This document shows positions 15,774 to 21,500 of a stretch of 23,114 nt of DNA, piece after piece. This stretch comes from JADJEI01 sp035328465 (GTDB taxonomy: Bacteria > Bacteroidota > Ignavibacteria > Ignavibacteriales > Ignavibacteriaceae): assembly GCA_035328465.1 (NCBI GenBank), contig DAOLIQ010000054.1:1-23114 (forward strand), in the 5' to 3' direction. Below the pieces are notes generated by a model. The model did not search any database, was not told the origin of the DNA, and was given only the letters and a program-made list of their open reading frames with translations. Made by a program: the position numbers and the translations under genes. Numbering within the stretch: the first letter of the stretch is position 1; every line of letters begins with the position of its first letter.

Positions 15774-17204
15774 TTACTGATCACGTCTGATAAAAATAAA
15801 CTGTCCCCCCTCATCGTTCGTGTCGCGGATAACCTGTAGCATTGGAGTTTGATCAGAATTATTTGCTACTGAAATTCTAAACTCATTAAACAACTGACCT
15901 GCATCCAAATATTTTTTATCATTTTCTTTTAATGCCTTAATAAGATAATAAGTAAAAATAGAATGATCATCTTTGCCTTCGTCACTTACTTCTTCAATTC
16001 CGCCGGATGTTAAAGCAAGCCGCGATTGTTTTCGATAAACTTCCTTGTAATATTTTTCCATGTTGTTAGGATCAAATTGAAGGCTTTCAGTTTTACCCCC
16101 CCGGAAAATATCACCTGCAAAGCAAGCATCTGTAATTAACAAAGTATGTTTGGATGGAATGCCGCCGAGAAAAGTTTTTACATCACTATTAGATATGTAA
16201 TCGGCAACCGAATTTGAGCTTGCATCTACTGGTACCCAGTAACCTTTGTTCAGTGCTTTATTAAACTGACCATGTCCCGCGTAAAAGATAAGCACATTGT
16301 CATCTTTGGTAGTGTTCTCTGTTAACCATTCAAGTTTCTGAATAATATTTCTGCGAGTAGCCTCTTCATCAAGCAAAGTATAAACCTCATCAAACTGATA
16401 TTGATCCCGAAGCACTTCGGCAAATTCTTCGGCATCATTTCGTGCAGTGGATAGTTCGGGCCAATATCCTTCGTAAGCATTTATACCAATAGCAACAGCT
16501 ATGTATCTACCCGCTGAAATCAGTTCGTCAAGTTTTCGGGTTATAAAGAATGTATCTATTGTAGTATTAAATTTATTATCAACAGCTTTAACAACAATCG
16601 GGTTATCCCCCACCTGCAAATATATCCTCGCATGAAATTCGCCATCATCATTTAGAACTGCTTTTTGACTGTTAACGGTGACTTCGAGAATTCCGTTATC
16701 ATCAATTGCTAAACCTTTAATTGTATCAACCTCGGCCTTACGAACGACTTTAATTCCCCGCTGCACAACAGGTGAAGTAATTGATATCACAGGACCCTCT
16801 GCATCCATATCTGTGTTAACATAAAAATTAAATTCTGATTCGCCATCACTTATATTTACGGCTTTTACAACCACGGAATTAAATCCTCGTTCAAGCTGCA
16901 CATTTGAGAAGAATAGATTTTCGGGTAGCAGAGTTGCAGTATCACCATTTATTGTAACTGCCTTTATTGATGTCTCATCAATAATTTTTCCTCTTACGGT
17001 AATGCTTCCCTCCTTTTGATTCAACTCACCGCCTTCATCAATTTTAGGATCAAGCACAATTATCTGCGGAATTGTTTTATCAACTGATTCCTCCTGCTTA
17101 ATATTTTTTTTGAAAACTAATCTTCCGGGTTTTGTTGAACCTGTCACTTGTGCAAAAAGTGAAACAGAAAAAATCATACATAGAAATAATATCAAACTTT
17201 TCAT
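15774..17204 (-). CDS. Secreted caspase-like (C14) cysteine protease with two Ig-like domains
   Basis: A 476-residue protein. I place the start at the ATG 17204, which has a GGAG ribosome site 7 nt upstream and begins a clean signal peptide (MKSLILFLCMIFSVSLFAQ). A longer ORF starting 24 codons earlier adds a basic stretch before the signal peptide and overlaps the preceding gene, so I reject it. Two Ig-like beta domains follow (about 45-130 and 138-222), then a caspase/metacaspase-type p20 domain (232-470). The catalytic dyad is intact: His311 in LIFYAGHGQ and Cys361 in LITDACFAGD. It should cleave after a basic or acidic residue, as caspase-like enzymes do, but specificity is not readable. 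The signal peptide places it in the periplasm or beyond, which is uncommon for a signalling protease. It sits 19 bp after the membrane-anchored beta protein gene. Confidence 0.88.
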   Translation of the reverse strand: MKSLILFLCMIFSVSLFAQVTGSTKPGRLVFKKNIKQEESVDKTIPQIIVLDPKIDEGGELNQKEGSITVRGKIIDETSIKAVTINGDTATLLPENLFFSNVQLERGFNSVVVKAVNISDGESEFNFYVNTDMDAEGPVISITSPVVQRGIKVVRKAEVDTIKGLAIDDNGILEVTVNSQKAVLNDDGEFHARIYLQVGDNPIVVKAVDNKFNTTIDTFFITRKLDELISAGRYIAVAIGINAYEGYWPELSTARNDAEEFAEVLRDQYQFDEVYTLLDEEATRRNIIQKLEWLTENTTKDDNVLIFYAGHGQFNKALNKGYWVPVDASSNSVADYISNSDVKTFLGGIPSKHTLLITDACFAGDIFRGGKTESLQFDPNNMEKYYKEVYRKQSRLALTSGGIEEVSDEGKDDHSIFTYYLIKALKENDKKYLDAGQLFNEFRISVANNSDQTPMLQVIRDTNDEGGQFIFIRRDQ

Positions 17205-17223
17205 TTTTGATCTCCAATCTGAT

Positions 17224-17715
17224 TTATGGTCTTGCCGGCGGAGTTGGAAAACTCGTCGTCGGTGTTTCTTCATCACTGCTTTTATTTAATAATAGGATTG
17301 CTGCGGTTCCTCCAGCTAAAGCTGCGCCGCCAATATAAACGTACCATGGAATGCCCCCGCCCGTTTTTATTTCTTCTGCAAATACATCGAAATAAAAATC
17401 ATCGCCATCAAGCATTTCTTCTTCATCAGAATTTAATAACCAGGTGATAGTGCTTTTTTTACCGGCGAATTTTCCTTCGCCAATATCGCCGGTTGTCTCG
17501 TCAGGAATAACTGCGAAAGAATGGTCGCTTGTTCGTTTAAGTACAATGCTCACTTCATAATCCTTTTGTGGATCACCTTTTAATTCATAGTGAATTAAAA
17601 TTTTCCCCTCTCCTGCTTCGAATGTAGCTTCAATTTTTTCCTGAGAATAAATCATACTACTGTTGAACCCTAATAGGATTAGCAGACTAAAAATATACAA
17701 TAGATTTTTTTTCAT
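17224..17715 (-). CDS. Membrane-anchored beta-domain protein of unknown function
   Basis: A 163-residue protein with a signal peptide (1-25, ending YSQ), a beta-rich domain (about 26-118, with YEVSIVLKRTSDHSF and TGDIGEGKFAGKKSTITW), one transmembrane helix (about 124-144) rich in Gly and Ala (YIGGAALAGGTAAILLL), and a short Pro/Thr-rich tail that would be cytoplasmic if the signal peptide is cleaved. The beta part resembles Ig-like stretches found in some secreted Bacteroidota proteins, such as those beside formylglycine-generating-type domains. The gene lies between the two protease genes with gaps of 39 and 19 bp, so it is a good candidate for an anchor, scaffold or protease substrate. I do not recognise a named family. 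Confidence 0.75.
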   Translation of the reverse strand: MKKNLLYIFSLLILLGFNSSMIYSQEKIEATFEAGEGKILIHYELKGDPQKDYEVSIVLKRTSDHSFAVIPDETTGDIGEGKFAGKKSTITWLLNSDEEEMLDGDDFYFDVFAEEIKTGGGIPWYVYIGGAALAGGTAAILLLNKSSDEETPTTSFPTPPARP

Positions 17716-17754
17716 AATTACTCGCTATAATATTTTATTAAAATTTTTTATAAC

Positions 17755-19116
17755 TTATCTATGATCAATTTCCACCAATACAGGGATTATACTTTTGCCT
17801 TCGCTTCGTCCTCTAAAAGAAATTTCTTCACCTGAATTATACTTAATGTTTTCTTTCAGGACTAATTTATCACCTAGCACTTTATTAATTCTTTCCCAAA
17901 AATTACCATCCGTAATTTCAATCTCAGCCATAATTTTATTAATCTCCAGACTTTCCTTTGAATACAGAAAACAGAAATATGATCTTCCGGGAGTTTCATC
18001 AAGCATCATGAAGCTTTCTTCATCAGGGATTGCAATATTGTTTTGCCTGTAAGGGAGATACGCAACCATTCTTTCATCAAATGGGAATATTTTGTAGGTC
18101 TTAAAAGTTAAATCGCTGCTGAAAGCATAAACATAAGCCGGCTCGTTATTCGAAATGCGAAGTTCGAAAAGCGCACCTGAAGGCATTGGCTTCTCAACTT
18201 TGAAATAATTACCGTTAAATTTTGCCTTCATTACATCACCATTGCTTTCCGTAAATTGAAGTGAACCTGAAAGATCATCGGTCTGAGGGGGTGGTACAGA
18301 CTTATCAATCATTTCAAATCCGTACTTACAGAAATAATTAAAATCAGCGTACTTTATCCATGTAAATCCGCCGTTACCCCAGCCGGTACCCCAGCTATTT
18401 ATAAGTTCAAATGCGCCGCCGAACTTATCGTCATCGTAACCGATTACGGTTATGCCATGTCCCCGTCCCCACTCCTTGTAATCTGAAGGATCAACTTCGA
18501 GCACCTCACCGGCGTAGCCAAAGGTTGGTGGACAATCAAATGCGATAACAACCGGTCTGCCTTCGGCAATACTTTTTTTAACGTACTTAGTTTTATCGGG
18601 AGTATTGTCTTCAATAATTTCTCTGTATTCAATTATGCGATATTCTTCAGCATTTTTTTTATCAGTGGGAGTAACTTCACGCTCACATTCGTATTCAAAA
18701 TCATCCAGCTTCAATGCGCCCTGATCTTTGATAACATCAAGAGCATCAACGAGAGAAGTGCCGCCGGAGCAGCCTGATGTCAATCGGATCTGGTTATAAA
18801 CAAATGAAGGAGAGAATGCATTTTCATCAATAGTGGCTTGATCCCAATTATTTTTTAAAGCTTCGAGAATTGTTCTTCCGGCAAAAGCGGTTGACCATCC
18901 GGCGCAAGTTCCATATTGTCCCTGGTAACCGGGGGTGGGGCATTTATCTTTTAATGAAGATGATTTGGGTAAATCAGAATAATCGCCGCGCATAAGCGGT
19001 GCGGCTGTGGGACTGTTTGCATATAAACTATCATCAAGAAGTAATCCCATTCCAAACTCTTGCGGAAGAGCGTAAGAGTTAAGTATAATAAAGAGCGAAA
19101 TAATTTTTTTTAGCAT
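17755..19116 (-). CDS. Secreted papain-like (C1A) cysteine protease with DUF4384-like tail
   Basis: A 453-residue protein with a short signal peptide (1-about 18). The protease domain (about 45-270) has the four papain active-site residues: Gln65 and Cys71 in YQGQYGTCAGWS (spaced six apart as in papain), His220 in GHGITVIGYDDD, and Asn240 in INSWGTGWGNGG. The usual CGSCWAFS is altered: Tyr68 replaces the disulfide cysteine and AGW replaces WAF, while the partner GCSGG (115-119) is kept. Residues about 303-400 match the DUF4384 pattern: FELRISNNEPAYVYAFSSD, IFPF, IAIPDEE, then a glycine turn and FLYS. DUF4384 is often found with caspase-type proteins, which ties this enzyme to the caspase two genes downstream. 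No obvious inhibitory propeptide is visible. Confidence 0.87.
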   Translation of the reverse strand: MLKKIISLFIILNSYALPQEFGMGLLLDDSLYANSPTAAPLMRGDYSDLPKSSSLKDKCPTPGYQGQYGTCAGWSTAFAGRTILEALKNNWDQATIDENAFSPSFVYNQIRLTSGCSGGTSLVDALDVIKDQGALKLDDFEYECEREVTPTDKKNAEEYRIIEYREIIEDNTPDKTKYVKKSIAEGRPVVIAFDCPPTFGYAGEVLEVDPSDYKEWGRGHGITVIGYDDDKFGGAFELINSWGTGWGNGGFTWIKYADFNYFCKYGFEMIDKSVPPPQTDDLSGSLQFTESNGDVMKAKFNGNYFKVEKPMPSGALFELRISNNEPAYVYAFSSDLTFKTYKIFPFDERMVAYLPYRQNNIAIPDEESFMMLDETPGRSYFCFLYSKESLEINKIMAEIEITDGNFWERINKVLGDKLVLKENIKYNSGEEISFRGRSEGKSIIPVLVEIDHR

Positions 19117-19141
19117 CCGGTTTCACTCCAATTTTATAGCT

Positions 19142-20077
19142 TCATTCCTTTAAAAGATCAGAAGCCTGTTTGTATAATTTGTTCTTTAGCAGAAAGTTAA
19201 TAATAATTTCTTTGTACTGTTCAACTTCAGGGGCAAGCAAATTAGCTTTATTATAGTGCTCAAGGGCAGCCAGGTTTAAGTCATTCGATTCAAGATAAGC
19301 AGCAATAATTAATTGATTCAAGGGGGAATCATTTTCAATAAGTGTTTTTTCCAATACCGTTAAGCTGTCATAAATGGATTTGCTTTCAAATGATGGCATA
19401 ACTGTAACGCAATTTGTATCTGAGCTAATTTCAATACTGTCAGCATCATAAACGAACCAATTGTAACACAATCCTTTAATTATATTCAAATCTGCAAGAT
19501 TAACTGTGATGCTTGTGTCGCTTATTAAATTCATATAAATAATAGAACCGTTCGGACTGATTAAATTAAAAATATATTTTTGAGTGCCGATATATTTATA
19601 CCAGCTAAAATTAAATTGACTCTCAACAATTTTGGTATAAGATGGAATTGCAGTTTCGATTAAGCCGGGACGTACGCGCACTACTGCGGCAAATGTTTTC
19701 ATATCTTTTTTTTGACTGCTGCCTTTTGTTAATTCAGTGAGTACAAACTGCGAAAACCTTTTTGAAATGGATGGGTTATTCTTAGTTAGAAGCTCGTTAA
19801 GTTTTTTGTTATCATAAGTTCCGGCAGTATTGATCTCCAGTGTTCTCCCATCCTTATACATTAAAGCAGTGTAACTGTTATTCTCTAATTTAATTTTTCC
19901 GCTTTTTTCAATCCTATCGCCGGCTTGAATTGGATTCCATTTTTTCCCGGAATTCAGGAAACTTACTTTACCAGAAAATGATAAAACCGTAAATGAATCA
20001 TCCTGCGCAATCAAATTCATATTTGCCAGTACAATAAAAAATAAAATGAAGAATATGTTATTATAATTCGTTTTCAA
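19142..20077 (-). CDS. FecR-like domain protein with C-terminal helical (TPR-like) region
   Basis: A 311-residue exported protein (signal peptide 1-25, ending LIAQ). Residues about 29-95 have a FecR-like pattern: VLSFSGKVSFLNSGKKWNPI, then QAGDRIEKSGKIKLENNSYT, that is, a short beta-sandwich with the 'GDxIxTxxxsxa' turn. A fibronectin-type-III-like part follows (about 145-215, ...FNFSWYKYIG...LCYNWFVYD), and the end (about 253-311) is helical with a TPR-like 'AALEHYNKANLLAPE' repeat. The start is a TTG inside the 3' end of the CHASE2 gene (17-nt overlap), implying translational coupling. Classical FecR proteins work with a sigma factor and a TonB receptor; neither is present here. A structural or ligand-sensing role outside the membrane is more likely. 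Confidence 0.72.
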   Translation of the reverse strand: MKTNYNNIFFILFFIVLANMNLIAQDDSFTVLSFSGKVSFLNSGKKWNPIQAGDRIEKSGKIKLENNSYTALMYKDGRTLEINTAGTYDNKKLNELLTKNNPSISKRFSQFVLTELTKGSSQKKDMKTFAAVVRVRPGLIETAIPSYTKIVESQFNFSWYKYIGTQKYIFNLISPNGSIIYMNLISDTSITVNLADLNIIKGLCYNWFVYDADSIEISSDTNCVTVMPSFESKSIYDSLTVLEKTLIENDSPLNQLIIAAYLESNDLNLAALEHYNKANLLAPEVEQYKEIIINFLLKNKLYKQASDLLKE

Positions 20078-21281
20078 TTTCAGTTTTCATCCTAAACGAA
20101 TTTTCTAAAACAGGAAAAAATTTAATTACATAGTGCTGATAAATATCATTAACAGTTGAAGTAAGAACGAGCGCAACGAGTATTAAGGTCACGTTCATAC
20201 GATAATCAAAATAATGAAGTGCCATAACGCCTATAATTAATAAAAGTAATGATTCAAAAAGAAAATAAGTTTTTGAGAAGGCTCCAAACCAATCCTTATA
20301 TTTTTTTCGGATATTATAAATCACATAAACATTGAAATAACAAATAACAAGTGAAATTATTATACTTAACCATTGCGGCATTTCATTAATGTAATTTCCC
20401 GTAAGTATCATGGAAATTATATTTGCATGAATTACCACCCCGTACATATCCGGGAAAGATTTGCCGGCGTATCTTTCGTTCAATGGAGTAAAATATATAT
20501 CTTCAAAAGTTTTTGTGTTTAGATTTAATCCCATAAAACCAAGTAGAACTATTTTATCTTTCAGAAAATTCAGATTTATTTTTTCATCGAATAATTGCCC
20601 GGCATCCAGGTAAAAAAACTTATCATAATTTCCGATGAAATTGATTTTCTCGGTTATATTATTTCGATCTCTCAATTTAGAAATTGCAGTGCTGTCACTT
20701 AGTTGAACAATTTTAGTAGCAAATGCGTCAATCTCTTTATCTCTATAAATAGTTTTGGGACGAAATTCCCTGATAGTTCTAAAACTTACATTATCATCAT
20801 TCGGAAGATTAGCAAATCCATTTGATGAAATTCTATTAAACTTTTCTATCGAGAATTTAATTGAGTCGTAACTTTCGCTCTCTTCATTATAACTTTCAAC
20901 TTTACTTACAAGTACAAGATTTTTTATTGAAGCGAAAGCATCAGCTAAAATAGAATCATCTTCAGGATCTTTTGCTTCCTCGAAGATTGCATCAATTCCG
21001 ATAACTCGCGGCTTATACTGATTGATCATAATGATTTGTTCCGCAATTTCTTTTCTGCTCAAATTGCCAAGATTAATAAGCACAATGTTTGGATCGGCTT
21101 TTTGTTCCTCGCGCAACCTGGAGAAAACAATATCATAAATATCAAAGTCGCTGATAGCTTTTGAAATAGGGTCAAGGAATAAGCAATTAAGAGGGATGAT
21201 CGAAAAAATTCCAATTAATAAAAATATCAGAATAGTAATGAATGAATATCTTTGATGGAAAAAATCATTAAAAAAATTCAT
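20061..21281 (-). CDS. CHASE2-domain membrane protein lacking an output domain
   Basis: A 406-residue protein: one N-terminal helix (about 13-32), a large extracytoplasmic CHASE2 domain (about 35-300), three more helices (about 303-323, 338-356, 362-380) and a 26-residue tail. CHASE2 hallmarks are VIGIDAIFEEAKDPEDDSIL (93-112) and YGVVIHANIISMIL (280-293). CHASE2 domains normally sense an external signal and control a cytoplasmic cyclase, kinase or phosphodiesterase attached after the three helices; here nothing is attached. The start at ATG 21281 (AGGA ribosome site 6 nt upstream) is preferred over a TTG two codons before. The gene is preceded by a 40-residue ORF whose stop is 2 nt away, and overlaps the FecR-like gene by 17 nt. 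It may work by contact with the co-encoded proteins. Confidence 0.85.
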   Translation of the reverse strand: MNFFNDFFHQRYSFITILIFLLIGIFSIIPLNCLFLDPISKAISDFDIYDIVFSRLREEQKADPNIVLINLGNLSRKEIAEQIIMINQYKPRVIGIDAIFEEAKDPEDDSILADAFASIKNLVLVSKVESYNEESESYDSIKFSIEKFNRISSNGFANLPNDDNVSFRTIREFRPKTIYRDKEIDAFATKIVQLSDSTAISKLRDRNNITEKINFIGNYDKFFYLDAGQLFDEKINLNFLKDKIVLLGFMGLNLNTKTFEDIYFTPLNERYAGKSFPDMYGVVIHANIISMILTGNYINEMPQWLSIIISLVICYFNVYVIYNIRKKYKDWFGAFSKTYFLFESLLLLIIGVMALHYFDYRMNVTLILVALVLTSTVNDIYQHYVIKFFPVLENSFRMKTEIENEL

Positions 21282-21283
21282 TA

Positions 21284-21406
21284 TCAATCCTGAATATTAA
21301 ATGAGTTTGAATAACTAATAACCGGCAATACTCTCATTTTCATTAATAATAGTTTTAGTGCATAAATCGGAAGGAATATTTTTAGAGAAGTATGTAAATA
21401 AGCCAT
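21284..21406 (-). CDS. 40-residue ORF leading the CHASE2-protease operon
   Basis: A short ORF read from the sequence: MAYLHTSLKIFLPIYALKLL at the start and NSFNIQD at the end. It has a clear GAGAGG ribosome site and lies about 20 bp after the best promoter in the region. Its TGA stop is 2 nt before the CHASE2 ATG (TGATAATG), so the two are probably translationally coupled. The first 30 residues are hydrophobic and basic, with helix-forming character, and could insert into or lie on the membrane. It may be a functional micro-protein or a leader peptide. There is no homologue I can name, and expression is not proven. Confidence 0.5.
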   Translation of the reverse strand: MAYLHTSLKIFLPIYALKLLLMKMRVLPVISYSNSFNIQD

Positions 21407-21433
21407 AGCATTACCTCTCAATTACTTGGTTAA

Positions 21434-21462
21434 AAATTAGTCAAGAAATAGTATTAAGTCAA
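21434..21462 (-). promoter_or_regulatory. Candidate promoter of the CHASE2-protease operon
   Basis: On the minus strand, TTGACT (21462-21457) and TAATTT (21439-21434) are separated by exactly 17 bp, a good sigma-70-type arrangement. A second TTGACT (21444-21439) repeats 18 bp downstream, so the sequence may also be a direct-repeat operator. The predicted transcript would start about 20 nt before the ATG of the 40-residue ORF. No other comparable promoter was noticed within the operon. The rest of this 94-bp gap to the GH97 stop is AT-rich and has no clear terminator. Confidence 0.5.
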
Positions 21463-21500
21463 GTTCTTTCTTTTAATTAAAATATTAGATATACTATATA

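Noticed and set aside
15774..17204. Caspase gene as a phage-defence effector
   Set aside because: The signal peptide, the Ig-like domains and neighbours such as CHASE2 and the type IX cargo do not fit; no nuclease, reverse transcriptase, CRISPR or gasdermin-like gene is nearby.
15774..17276. Longer caspase gene starting at 17276
   Set aside because: It adds a basic 24-residue stretch ahead of a perfect signal peptide and overlaps the preceding gene by 53 bp; the ATG at 17204 has the GGAG site.
19142..20077. FecR-like gene as part of an iron-uptake sigma system
   Set aside because: No ECF sigma factor or TonB-dependent receptor occurs in the window and the protein has a cleavable signal peptide instead of a cytoplasmic anti-sigma domain.
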